Assembly: GCA_038030265.1 (NCBI GenBank)
Contig: CM075940.1
Span: forward strand, 28,248,940-28,312,939
Direction: 5' to 3'
Origin: Corythucha ciliata
Lineage: Eukaryota; Arthropoda; Insecta; Hemiptera; Tingidae
DNA length: 64,000 nucleotides
Below are positions 11,268 through 22,585 of this stretch, in pieces. A model generated the notes under the pieces. It saw only the letters and a list, made by a program, of their open reading frames with translations, was not told where the DNA came from and searched no databases. Position 1 is the stretch's first letter. Each line of letters starts with the position of its first letter. Made by a program: the position numbers and the translations under genes.

Positions 11268-11545
11268 CACTGCAAAGGTCCAACCACAGCAAAAGTCCAA
11301 CCACTGCAAAGGTCTAACCACAGCAAAGGTCTAACCACAGCAAAGGTCCAACTACTGCAAAGGTCTAACCACAGCAAAGTCCAACTACAACAAAGGTCCA
11401 ACTACTGCAAAGGTCTAGCCACGGCAAAGGTCTAACCACAGCAAAGGTCCAACTACTGCAAAGGTCCAACCACTGCAAAGGTCTAACCACAGCTAAGCTC
11501 CAAACCAAAGTAAAAGCTCCTATCACAAAGAATACCCAACCACTG
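11268..11545 (+). repeat. Minisatellite, 17-bp unit, family C
   Basis: Tandem 17-bp units close to CAACCACAGCAAAGGTC, about fifteen copies with point differences. The same unit recurs reverse-complemented at 43975-44240 and in the same orientation at 62265-62890. Open frames through it are artefacts of the 17-bp period. Confidence 0.85.
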
Positions 11546-11559
11546 CCAATCTCCAACCA

Positions 11560-12410
11560 ACGTTGAGCTCCCAGTAAAGTTTTCCCTTTTTATTCTTGAT
11601 TTTTGAAATCCAGGCACACTGACCTCTGGAGTCGAGACAAATCGCCCAAAACAGACAACTTTTTATCTTCTAAGCTCCACGACCTCTTTATAGAGGCGGC
11701 TTGGCCGGGGAACAGACTATATCAGGGGTGCCGGACAAAATGTTGCCCTGGGGTGTCCATAAAACTAATGCTTGGCCCTGGGCGGCAGAGATCTATTGGG
11801 ATGGTGGCTGGGGGCTGGCTATAGTGGAGTGCAGTCTTGCCCTTTCCAACACCTATCGCATTCGACCTAATTGTCATTATTGTTATTATTTTTCCAAACT
11901 ATTGTGAGGTGGGCGGGGGTAGTTTATTTTGAATAAAAATAAACACTGGAGTCGAGGCTGGCAGATTATGTTTTTCTGTTTATGTTGTTGTCGCCCCAGC
12001 GTCCCTAACCCAACCGTTAAGCATTCAATTTGCAGGCGTAGCACCAGGTAGGAGAGCAAAATAAAAATACTGCAAAACAAAGTTTAGTTCTTGTAATTTC
12101 AATATTGAACGAAAAATATTTCATTTTAATATCATTCTATAGCGAAAATGACAAAGTGACCTTTAGACCTCGACTATGCTCCTAGAAAGATAATTGCATT
12201 GGTGGGTGTGACACTTCCATTTGTAAAAATTTCATCTCTTTTGTGAATAAAAACCAAGGGCTTACTCAAGCACACCTAAACCTGTCCAAACTTTTGTTTT
12301 TAAATCGCACTGCATTTACAATTGCCAAAATGGATCCATGTGAAACGTGCGAGCAGCCTAAATGAAATCGAGTTTTTAATGAATGCAAAAAGTTGTAGCT
12401 GTAGGAGCCT
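11560..12410. other. No gene recognised
   Basis: Short repeats of the GGAGTCGAGAC type and a CAGGGGTGCC motif near 11724 that could be a DNA-transposon end. No coding region is supported. Confidence 0.35.
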
Positions 12411-12660
12411 ATACTGGGAAAAAGGACTCAGTTTTTCGCTCGGTAAAAGTCACCTCTCGGTTGGATTTGAGATGCTAACTCGGTTGAAGAGGATACTGAC
12501 CGAGTACTCCGTCAATTGCTCGGTAAGCTAATCTAATACACCCGACAGGTACGTTGCATTTTACCTAGCTATCTGTTAAATAGGGTAACACCCTCGTCCT
12601 GAATGCTCGGTCAATACCAGCGGAGCCAGCGCTTCAACCTAGTTCCAGGCTCATCCCCAC

Positions 12661-12773
12661 TGTTGTAAGTAGTAGGAGGTTACAAAAAGGGACTGTTACA
12701 TGAAGAAGGAGACGGAGAAGGTTATCGAAGATATAAAATTGCGTGTGCTGTTTTGTGTAGTGAATTTTAATTA
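12661..12773 (+). repeat. 5' LTR, truncated at its 3' side
   Basis: About 90% identical to the first part of 14699-14859 (shared GGTTACAAAAAGGGACTG and GTGCTGTTTTGTGTAG). The last ~40 bp, including the terminal CAACA, are missing. A short CGAAGATAA duplication is present only in the 3' copy. Confidence 0.8.
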
Positions 12774-12784
12774 ACAAGGAAGGA

Positions 12785-13162
12785 TTGACGGTGTCCATTG
12801 CACTTGACATCTGCAGAGCACGAGCTCTGATAAATACTCAAATGGAGCACATACAACCGTCCACAGCCAAAACACAGTATGGCGAACAGATTTCAATTGA
12901 TGCTATTCGACAGCAGAGACGCCCAGGTCTACGCTCTACTGGCAGGGGTACATTTTCACCGCGTCCTCCTAAGCCTGCCGTCAGTGGGTGGTCAGAAGAA
13001 AATAGTGCTTGCAAATACTGCGGTCTCCGTCACGAATTTGGGAAATGCCCGGCCTACGGAAAGGAGTGCGTATTGTGCAACAAAAAGAACCACTTCGCAA
13101 GGGTGTGTCGTTCTGCAAGTCAATGTACTTCAGACAAGCGGCTCTGGATCAGATCCCGATAG
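12785..13162 (+). pseudogene. Gypsy gag C-terminal part with two CCHC knuckles
   Basis: The remaining gag starts abruptly with a LDICRARAL segment, which in Mag-type gag lies just upstream of the knuckles. CKYCGLRHEFGKCPAYG and CVLCNKKNHFARVC follow. These bind element RNA in related elements. The N-terminal capsid part is deleted along with the 5' LTR end. The frame ends at 13162 and the protease region continues in another frame. Confidence 0.75.
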
Positions 13163-14704
13163 TGACCACGAATACAGCTAAGTTCAAGCATTGGTCATCT
13201 CTGAAGTTAGCAAATCGTCGACTAAATGGTACACCGTAGATATTCTTGTTGACGCCCGACCTGTAACCTTAAAAATCGACTCCGAAGCGTCGTGTAATGT
13301 TCTCAACATGGCCCAGTATCAGCATCTCGGATTCAGCCCAGCGAGCCTTTGACCAGTCGATGTAGTTGTTAAGTCATACACCAATCATTCAGTTCCAATA
13401 GTTGGTAAGTGTATTTTAAATTGTGAATACAAGTTGCAATCCTTCGAGATTGAATTTTTGGTTTGTGATGGCAAATGTACTAATATTCTTGGGTTGCAGT
13501 CCTCAGAAGAATTGGGACTAATTTGTAGAGTAGAGAACTTGTCTCTGGCGAATAAAGTTCCTGAAAAGTACTTACATTTGTTTGATGGACAGGTTGGGTA
13601 CATTCCTACAGAGGTTACGATAGATGTAAATCCTGAAATAAAACCAGTAGTTTGTCCGGGGCGTAGAATTCCCCATGCAATCCAGGCTAAAGTTAAACGT
13701 GAATTGGACAAAATGGAGAAACATAGAATAATCCAAAAGGTGGATGAGCCAACCGATTGGGTTCACCAAATGGTGGTTGTTATGAAAAAAGATGGAAGGC
13801 TCAGAATTTGTTTTGATCCCCGAAACCTAAATAAAGCTGTGAAAAGAGCTCACTACCCCTTTCCTACAATGGGAGAAATTTTAGCTAAATTGTCGGGAGC
13901 CAAATGGTTTTGTAAACTTAATGCTCAGTCGGGTTTCTGGATGTTGCCATTAACAAAAGAAAAGAGAGTTCAAAACTATGTACTTTCCAAACTCCTTGGG
14001 GGAGGTATGCCTTTTTACGTCTTTCCTACGGATTAAACTCTGCCTCAGAAATGTGTCACAAAGTAATTTCAAGAACATTTGAAAGTCAGCAAAACGTAGT
14101 TTCATTTCAGGATGATATTTTGATTTGGGCGAATTCTCGCGAAGAAATGCGGGTTCTTCTTGATCGCGCAGTATAAAATTTAATCCAGACAAATGTAAGT
14201 TGTTTGCCAATGAGGTTGAATTTCTAGGGCATATGATAAGTCCAAATGGTGTTTCTATTCCATCTGACCGAGTGAAAGCCATCACCAGCTTAAGAACCCC
14301 CACAGATAAAAAGTCTTTGCAACGCGTGCTTGGGATGTTCAATTATGTGTTTCGTTTTATTCAAAATTTTGCTGATCTTACCTCTCCTCTCCGTTTGTTA
14401 CTTAAAGAAGAGCACCTATACAATTGGGGGAAACGACAAGAAAATGCCTTTCATGAATTAAAAAATGCAATAACTAAGGCTCCGGTTCTGAGTCCTTGGT
14501 CACTTTGATAGCTCCAAAGAGTTGACAGTGAGAGTTGATGCTAGTTCCAAGGGTTTGGGTGCAGCTCTTTCGCAGAATGGGCGTCCTATAGCGTACGCAT
14601 CGAAAGCGTTAAATGATACGCAAACTCGATATTCACAAATCGAAAAGGAACTCCTGGCTGTGTGTTTCGGGGTAGAAAAGTTCAGGCATGTTGAAAGATG
14701 TTGA
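13163..14704 (+). pseudogene. Gypsy pol: protease, reverse transcriptase, partial RNase H
   Basis: The protease relic lies at about 13225-13350 with LKIDSEASCNVL, where the usual DTGA-type active site reads DSEA. The RT runs from about 13580: VVCPGRRIPHAIQAKVK, VVVMKKDGRLRICFDPRNLN, YPFPTM and KLNAQSGFWMLPL. After a frame change near 13985 it reads LSYGLNSASEMCH and the catalytic FQDDILIW near 14105. After another change near 14170 the thumb reads KCKLFANEVEFLGH. RNase H begins TVRVDASSKGLGAALSQ at 14525 and ends at RHVERC, right at the 3' LTR. At least three frameshifts and the deletion of integrase make it inactive. Confidence 0.85.
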
Positions 14705-14859
14705 AAGTAGTAAGAGGTTACAAAAAGGGACTGTTACATGAAGAAGGAGACGGAGAAGGTTCTCGAAGATAACGAAGATATAAAAATTGCGTGTGCTGTT
14801 TTGTGTAGTTAATTTTTAATTGATAAAAACTGTTTGTCTAAGTCAAATAAAACACAACA
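14699..14859 (+). repeat. 3' LTR of the Gypsy element
   Basis: 161 bp, TGTTG to CAACA, with CAAATAAAACAC near its end containing an AATAAA polyadenylation signal. It is followed by the target duplication CCCAC. Confidence 0.85.
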
Positions 14860-14961
14860 CCCACTATTTGTTTCTTTTTCATTCGCACTTCAATCGAGTA
14901 GTCGGCAAGCACCTTACCAACCGATTGGCTTCGGTCAGAATTGACTAAGCACGTATAGGTA

Positions 14962-15211
14962 GAGAACCTTTAAAACACAGGTACTGCAACACGGATTTCA
15001 GCGCCATATTTGGTCCCTCAGTCGTTAGGGTAAACATAATATCATGAATGAAAAAATTGTCATCGTAACAGCAAACAAACGCGGAACGCGGTCGAAATAA
15101 ATAAAAATATCCTACTTGTCAACGAGTTCAGGTGATAATTATAAACATATGAGGGACCAAGTATGGCGCCGATTCGCGTGTTGCAGTACTCGTGTTTTAT
15201 AGTGCCTTAGC
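14962..15211. mobile_element. hAT-type MITE, ~250 bp
   Basis: Long inverted repeats of ~55 bp: AAAACACAGGTACTGCAACA to TTGGTCCCTC at 14972-15020, matched inverted at 15150-15200. ATAGGTA flanks both sides (14955-14961 and 15212-15218) as a 7-bp, perhaps imperfect 8-bp, duplication. No coding capacity. The host block around it is the same duplicated CTCGGT-rich sequence that holds the Gypsy element. Confidence 0.65.
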
Positions 15212-16017
15212 ATAGGTACAACCAAGTCCTGGTTGCTCGGTCAATAGAGGTAAGGACAGCGTGGCAGCCTAGAAACAGCCCCGTCTCCACTATTTCGTTA
15301 TTTTTCATCCACACTTTAACCAAGTAATCGGTCATAACTGTACCAACCGATTGAATTCAGTCAAAACTGACTCAAAAGGTTGGTTATTATCAACCGTGCG
15401 TCCGTGCATGATGCGACAAAATTGCTGTCCTCAGTTATTTATATTTGATTTTTTTGGGAATACGAATGATAATTAGGTGACCTACGATAAATTACAGAAT
15501 GAGACGAGCGCGTCAAATGAGTTTTGTCGGTTGGTTTCGAACACGTGAGACGATGAACCATTATGTGGATAAGGGTGGGGGAGGTGATCTTTATGATCAT
15601 AAATATATTCAATAATTTCATTAGTGCATAGAAAGTGTAATAATAATGTTTGAATATTATTATCTTGACTGCTTTGGTTCACCATTTGTTATCACACGTT
15701 CGAAATAAAGCGAAGCGAGGCAACCCAGGAACAATCGAAGAGTCGGTCAAAACTTATGAGTGTAACCTACCTTGTCAGCCAATTCAACAGTGGCGCATGC
15801 TCAGGGCAGGCAAGGTTGGGCCGCCACGGTCTCTCGGCTCTCGTACTAAACAAACTCTGTTACCCTCGCTCGGTCAAACCCCACTCGGTTAATGAAGCTG
15901 TTTTCACCGAAAATTGTAGCTCGGTTGATTTGACCCAGCAGACTAGGGAGCAAATTTCTGACCGAGTACGATCGGCTAAATTTAACCTAAAAAGCCCCTG
16001 GTTTTTTCCCCCAGTGT

Positions 16018-16160
16018 ACATTGTCTGTTTTCCCTCGTTGAGGTTCGTCAAAAACGTACTGGTTTCGGCTGTTTGCCATCTTCAGCGTTTGATTTCACAA
16101 CTGAAACTTTTAAGCGCCAACTAGTTTAAGCGCTTCTATACTAACAAATTAAATAAAATC
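16018..16160. repeat. Interspersed repeat related to the 633-777 insertion
   Basis: Contains CCTCGTTGAGGTTCGTCAA (inverted in 660-690) and GTTTAAGCGCTTCTA (direct in 752-767). On the minus strand it also has CTGAAGATGGC then CCGAAACC, a pattern common near retroelement 3' ends and loosely similar to a hammerhead core. Confidence 0.4.
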
Positions 16161-18750
16161 GAGTTTATGCTGAAATTTGGAATGTATTTTTAACATAGGC
16201 AGTTAAAGTTGGTTTAAGAGGAGATGACAAGAGTGCAAGAATATCGCCCTTTTTACGATGTCCCCTGATTGTTCAAGGCAGAATCCCAACACGACATAAG
16301 TCACCATATAGTCTGACTCATTGGAGTGGGTGATCCAACCTATAGTCATGTGCTCTCACTTAAGGGATTAAGGAAACGGGCCGCATAGCTTTCAACGCGT
16401 ACAAATTAGCATACCCCCCCCCCACCCGTCTAAATGGTTATGACCTAGCCACCCGGTGTCCGCATAGCATTCCTTTCAAGAGAATAAGCATTGACAAACT
16501 CGTGAAAAATAGAAATAGGGGAAATTCATTAGTTTCACTACAATCTAACCCCCCTCCCCCATCAACATCATCATAACCCATTCATTTATGCCCTGAATAT
16601 TTTATATTTCACATGGCAGCGTGGAGGCATAAGTAAGAAATACATTATGTTATACATATTTTTAGCTGCACCTTCAAGAAGACTTGAGTATGTTGACAGG
16701 ACGAGGTTGTTAGTAAAGCCATGAAGGCGTTAGTAATTTGGTAATTCAACTTGAAAGCAAGGCAAGCATTAAGAAGTCTACTAATGAACGTCGTAATCTT
16801 TCGTGTATGAATAGAAATGAAACTCACTGGTCGGTGCAATTGTGAAACAATGTTGATACATTTATTTGTTTTTCTTTTGTCTAATAACACAGTAGAGCAT
16901 GAAGAGAGCCGAAGAGGTTTGAATTTTCAACGCTATTCACTGTTTTAGAAAAAGCATCAGTTTAATTTTTTAATTAAAACACCTCTCGCAAATCAACTAC
17001 CTTTTCGTTATTTCTGTTTTTGCGTCTCTCCTAACCAAATGGCTGTAAAAACAAATGTTTATACTACGTCATATTCGATTAATTATAAGAATTAAAGTCA
17101 ACACATTGATGAATCCTACATTGTTGAATTTGTCTTTATACCCGCTGCTGAATAAAGCTGCAGAATACCTCCTCCCTACCGGTGAAATTGATCTAAAATA
17201 GGACGGGCTATCCAATCAACAGTTTCTCAAGCACCTTGGGCGCTGATAGGTGGTAATGTGTTTGATCATAAACTGCAATGAGTATTTGCGACTGACTCGA
17301 GATTACCGAATTGAAAAAATAAACACCAACCGGAAGAATTATTAATCAATCGATTTGGCAAACTCATTACTACGCTGAGCTAGGAAAAAAAGGTGTTGGG
17401 GAGAAAGGGGAATGAGTAAATCAACGCCGAGAGCGTGCTTCTATTAGTTTTGAATTCGCAATTTCAATGTCTCTTGGGCCCTCAGGCGTAACGCAATGAA
17501 TCCAGTCCGTTTAAGTAATGTTTTCAAATTATTTTGTTAATGACACTCGTTAAAATTATTTTGTTTGCTCAGGCTCGGGCAGTTTGTCTTGACCATCTAC
17601 AAGATGAGCTGGGTATTCCCCCCCCCCCCGATCTTTATTATTATTTTGTTGTTGTCTGGAATGACAACGAACTGTTTCATAGAGACTCACGCTGTAAGGA
17701 TATCTTGTTGTGAATCCACGACGACGCGCTGTCCCAGACCCTCCCAAAAAGCAAAACTCCAAGTCCAAGGGAAATGGAAGAAATCATTTCAGCCTTCTAA
17801 TAACAATTTACTTCGGCGCTGTCTTTCCTTTTAAGTACTTTTGAATGCTGTAAGCACTCAGAGTAAGATTACTGTGAAAAAGAAGTGATGAGTCACTCTA
17901 GCAAAATGACTACAATTTGCCTTTAAATGGTGGCAATTGCAGGCATTGTCAAAATTTAGTGTTCTTTATCCTCGCATTCAACTCTCAAGCCCTTCTCTCA
18001 ACCACTTCTAAAAGTTGCTTTGTGTTCGGGGAGAAACAGCTTCGAGGAATAGCTAAGAAAGAGAACGACAGTGGGTAGCCACCGCCGGAAAATGGGTTGT
18101 GTGAGGGGTCGGGGGGCAAAGAGGGAATGCAGAACCGAGTAAAGAGAGATCCGAGGGAGCTAAAGTCAGGAATTGTAGTTCGAATTAACGGCAGATTAAG
18201 CTATGTGTTCACTGATGCATGCTTTGAATTTTACGGTTGGCGTGAGTGGACTGAATTACAACCTGACAATTCACGGCGACTCGCTATTGTCCCTAATGCG
18301 AAATGAATAACCCACTGTTTTGTACATAAGCTCCTGTAAATTTATAATATTAAAACCCAACATATAATACTCGAGAAATTTGATGTTTTAGTGAACTAGT
18401 CACTTACATCGGTAGTACACATTTAGTGCATGCTGAGGGGAATAGTGTTCTAGCACACAGAAGAGGCTCCACAGCGTTAAAATTCCCCTTTCCCTCCTCT
18501 CAAACGATGAAATAATAAATAAAAATATCTTTAGTCCAGAGTGACTACAGGACTCGGACATAGGATTAAGAAAACCGACAGAAAGCCGACAACTTTTTCT
18601 TATTGTCGTCCTCAATGTTTACATTTCTTAGTTTGAATCCTCATTCCTCATTTCCTTTTAGAGAAATAGCTAAACCAGAAGAAATCATAATTACCTTATT
18701 ATAAGCATGATTTGGTTCATTTTAAAAGTTCAATTTTCTTCTCAATCAGA
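16161..18750. other. No gene recognised
   Basis: Apparently unique sequence with C runs near 16413 and 17618 and several AT-rich patches. The longest frames (for example 18097-18306 on the plus strand) have no recognisable domain and no convincing splice sites. It may be intronic or intergenic. Confidence 0.4.
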
Positions 18751-18757
18751 GCTCCAG

Positions 18758-18785
18758 TGCAGGGGGGAGGGGGCACCGTGTCTTA
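18758..18785 (+). mobile_element. Possible hAT-type left end before an array
   Basis: CAGTGCAGGGGGGAGGGGG resembles the CAG plus G-rich starts of the minisatellite-bearing elements at 35855 and 54647. No matching duplication was found. Confidence 0.3.
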
Positions 18786-18899
18786 AGGGGCGCGTCAAGT
18801 AAACCGTGGGGGCGGAGGAAGGCGGACGAAAAAATATCAGAATAAATGTATTTCACAACAAGTGTGGAAATTGTCACTTGTCACAAAGCCGTGACAAGT

Positions 18900-19790
18900 C
18901 GGTCCACTACCGTGGCTCGAACTGAAAAAAAGCGCTAATTCACGGGTAAAAGTAAAAATAAAAAATAAAAAAAATCGCTAATTCGTGGGAAATTAGCAGC
19001 TAAAATTAGATGAAACGCTAATCCACGGCTAAAATCAAGAAAATTGGCTGGTAGGGGGTAAATTCGGATCATTTGCTAATTCATTTGTCCTAAATTGACA
19101 AAAAGCACTAATTCACGGGAAAAAATTGAGAAAAATCGCTGTCAAAACTTGAGAAAAAAAAAAGCAAATTCGCGGCTATAAAGTTGAGAAAAATCGCTTG
19201 TTCGCCTTTAAAATTAAGAAGAAACCCTAATTCGCGATTAAAAGGAGAAAACGCCAATTCGGGGCTTCTGAAGGTAACTTCAGGGGCTGAAAGTGAACAA
19301 AATCGCAAATCCGCGGCTAAATGAAGAAAAAGCGCTGATTCGCGGATAAAAATGAATAAAAAGGGTTAACAGCGGAAATTGAAAAAAAAAAAAAAAAAAA
19401 ACAGCTCTCAAATGTGAAAATCGCTAATTAGCGGCTTAAATTAGGTAAAACGTTAATTCACGGCTAAAATAAAGAAAAATAGCAAATTAGGGGTTAAATT
19501 GGGATCATTTTCTAATTCACATAAACAAATTGAGAAAATGGCAAATCACGGTTTCCGGAGGCAACTTCGTGTTTAAAATGAGGAAAACGCGCTAATTCCC
19601 GGGTGAAATTGGGAAAAATCACTCATCAATGGCTAAAATAATGAAAAACAAACAATTCACAAATCGCTAATTCGCGGCTAAAATGGAGACAAACCGCTAA
19701 TTCATCGACGGAGATGAGAAGAAACGCTAGATAACACCAAATCGCGACTCCTGAAGGCAACTTCATGGTGGCGCTGGTGAAAGACTCACC
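18900..19790 (+). repeat. Minisatellite-like array, family A
   Basis: About 30 degenerate units around GCTAATTCGCGGCTAAAATT then GAGAAAAA. A poly-A run occurs at 19383-19400. No coding signal. Confidence 0.75.
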
Positions 19791-20189
19791 CGGGGGGGCG
19801 CCAAAATGTTTAAGGCCGGCACTGCCAGTGCCAACCTTGCTCGTTAACAACTTGCCCCAAACCGGTCAAATACACCGTGAATAACCATGGACAGTGGGTG
19901 GGACGTGGGAACGATCACACCACTCAAGTGGTCACTTATTATAGCAATGTAGCGGGCTTCAGTGGCGTAACAAAGTGAGCGAACTCACTCCGCGGGGAGC
20001 AGCTACACTTTCAACCCACCCTCCTCATCGTCAAAACCTAACCTGAACCGGAGCGTACTATTCTCGAACTTTTTGAGTTCGGCGTGCAACGAGCAGACCA
20101 TCTCGAAAATGCCAAAAGCACGGTCATTCAAAGGAGGCCCACCTTCACACGACCCTCAATTTTGGTCTTTCTTGGTAGGAGCCCCACGA

Positions 20190-20890
20190 TCCTGGTGATT
20201 AAAAGGGATTTGAGGGAGCGAAATTAGGTTTTAGAAGAACGAAAATCCACGAAACTGAGGTTTGAAAGAGTCGAAACGATGAAGTTATTGAATTTCGAGT
20301 GCCAAATCCGCGAATTTGGTTTTTAAACAGCGAAAGTCCACCAAATCGGCGAATTTTTATTTTGAAACAGCCACATTTGTATTTCGAACTAGCAAAACTT
20401 ATTCTAGAAAGAGCTAAAACCACAGAATTTGGTTTTTGAAATAATGAAAATACTCGAAATTGGGGTTTGAAACAGCAAAAATTACTGACATTCGTCTTGA
20501 AGGTGCCAAATTTGAAACATCTCCAGCGAAATTGTGCGTCGAAAAAGTCAGAATCATGGAATTTTTTGTTTTTTTTTTGTTTTCATTTTTCACCAATTTT
20601 TGAGTTAAACGAAACCCTTGAAGCGTATTTTATAAAGTGATAAGGCCACCAAATTTGGTTTTTCATTTAGACGGAAATTTCCGAAATTAGATTTCAAATG
20701 ATCGAAAGGGCGGCAAAATTGGGGTTAGAAAGAGCAAAACTGTCGAAATTGGGTTTTTGAAAGAGCGAGTTTCACAAAATATGGTTTTTTGAAAGAGCAA
20801 ACCTTCTGAAATTGGGACCATTGGGGGAGAATTTGGCGGAATCCGCCAAATTAAGTTTTGAACGAGCGATGAAAACCCGCGAAAGAGTCA
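20190..20890 (+). repeat. Minisatellite-like array, family E
   Basis: Units of about 30-35 bp around GAAATTGGGTTTTTGAAAGA then GCGAAAA, distinct from families A and B but of similar length and style. Confidence 0.65.
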
Positions 20891-21049
20891 AAATGACGAT
20901 GTTTTAGAGAGTGCCATTGGTTTTAGTGGAATCAGACTGTGAGCCCAATTGTCTGGTTTGTCGGTCTAGTGTCCTGGACTGTGGGGTGAATTGGGGTCGT
21001 GACTGAGTGTGGGAGTGAGTCTCAGCGGGTGAAATCGCTGCCTTGTTTC

Positions 21050-22157
21050 TCCGAAGTAGCGCTGATTGACGTTAAACTTGAGAAATAAATCTTATTATTC
21101 GCGGTTGAAATCAAGAAAACACACCAATTTGCGGTTTCACGTTGCTAAGTCCGGGCAAAAATTAATAGCGATTTACATTCAACACACTACACAAGTGTAG
21201 AGCAGCGTCCTCTCCATAAACATATGTTTCAATTCAGAGAAGACGGGTGGGCAAACTTACATCACACAAAGGTATTGCATTGAGTAGAAAACGCCATAAG
21301 AACTCACGCTCATAGAGCGCTAACTCACGGATCATAGAGCTCTTTTCACGGCTAAAATTGGCAAAATAAATTACTAGTTCAAAGAGAATCGAGAAAAATC
21401 ACTCAATTGCGGTTAAAATTGAGAAAAGGCGCCAGTTCATGGTTTCTCGAACCAACATCTCGGTAAACATTTCGAAAAAGTGCTAATTGACCGTTTGTAA
21501 ACATATATATGTCAAGTTTGCGGGTATAATTGAGAAAGAGCGCGACTTGAAGCGCATACATTTTTGAAAAAGTGCTTATTCAAGGCGGAATACACCCATT
21601 TCAAGGTTTTCCGATGCAGCGTCCGGGTCAAAATTGATAAAATACGCTAGCTTAAGGATTATGTGGACCTTTTCAAGGCTAAAATTTGAAGGGGGAAAAT
21701 ATTTCTCAAGGCTAAATTGGGAAAAATCACTAATTTTCGGCTAAAATTGAGAGGAAACGCATTGGCAAAATTGTTTCCGTTCGTTGTTGATTGGTGGAAT
21801 AGTCGTGACTAAAATTGAGAAATAGCGTTCATCCACAGGTCAAATTGAGGGAAAACTGCACTTTTGCTGCTGAAATTGACAGAACGCACCGATTCGCGGT
21901 TAGGCGATGCCAGGTGCTGGCCGTAATTAAAATATTAACTCGAAAATGCGTTATTTCACTGTTTTTTGAGAGTTTTTCACGGCTAAACTGAAGAAAATGG
22001 GCTAGTTCGAGGTAGAATTGATAAAAAGCACTCAGTTACAGCTAAAATTAAGGGAAAATGTCAATTAGACGCTAAATTTAGTGCTCATTCAAGAGTAAAA
22101 TGGGGGGGGGGAAAAACTCTGTACAACTCCTCTTGAGAAATACTGGATCCACGCCTG
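21050..22157 (+). repeat. Family A array ending in a hAT-type right terminus
   Basis: Degenerate family A units to about 22100, then a G10 run, then TTGAGAAATACTGGATCC and ACGCCTG ending at 22157. This last piece matches the right ends at 37812 and 57087 (TTGAGAAAATCCTGAATCC, GCGTCTG). The array is therefore probably the interior of a related element whose left end is lost or unrecognised. Confidence 0.6.
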
Positions 22158-22580
22158 AGGGCAGCTTCACTGGCGAAATTATCAGATGCACCATTGCCTT
22201 TTTGCAGGCTTATAACAGGATCTGGAGGTTAGAATCACGTCAATTCAAGGTCATCAGAGACTAAATTTTTATAGAAAGGGCCACTATCCGTCAATAAATA
22301 AATATCTGCTGGAAAACTGTCGTTTGTACCCTTCTATTTCGAAAAACTGAAAACTTTTCTCCCCGGAAAGTGATACTTTTGGAACTAAATTTTAAATTTT
22401 AGACCTGACGAGACGGTAAACGAAGGTGGCATTTCCTCTCCCACCATGAGTCTGGCTGACACATCGGGCTAAACATGGTTTGAGCAAGCCATAACCCACG
22501 AAATTGTGCAGTAGGCAAATGCTCGCGAATATGGTTCTCTAATAGCAAGCAAAAAACCCCGGAAATTGACGTTTTAATGA
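22158..22580. other. No gene recognised
   Basis: Unique-looking sequence with no supported feature between the array and the Gypsy relic. Confidence 0.35.
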
Positions 22581-22585
22581 GCCAG

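Larger units (their letters stand above)
12661..14859 (+). mobile_element. Gypsy (Mag-like) LTR retrotransposon, internally deleted
   Basis: It begins TGTTG at 12661 and ends CAACA at 14859, flanked by a perfect 5-bp target duplication CCCAC (12656-12660 and 14860-14864). The 3' LTR is 161 bp. The 5' LTR retains only its first ~113 bp, so the rest, the primer-binding site and the gag N-terminus are deleted. Coding order gag knuckles, protease, RT, start of RNase H fits Ty3/Gypsy. The knuckle pattern and the FQDD RT motif suggest the Mag lineage. RNase H stops abruptly at the 3' LTR, so the rest of RNase H and all of integrase are lost. Confidence 0.85.
12413..16017. mobile_element. Possible large non-autonomous element with CTCGGT-rich subterminal sequence
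   Basis: The ends resemble an inverted pair: ACTGGGAAAAAGGACT near 12413 and, inverted, ACTGGGGGAAAAAACC ending near 16017. Both flanks just inside are full of CTCGGT/ACCGAG motifs. A TA could be the duplicated target. The Gypsy element at 12661-14859 and the MITE at 14962-15211 sit inside and account for most of the length. The internal similarity of 12597-12660, 14864-14950 and 15230-15385 shows that the host block itself is duplicated. Boundaries are tentative. Confidence 0.3.

Noticed and set aside
11268..11545. A Trp/Leu-rich repetitive protein on the minus strand
   Set aside because: It is the translation of the 17-bp minisatellite. The same pseudo-protein appears at the other two arrays, in other frames.
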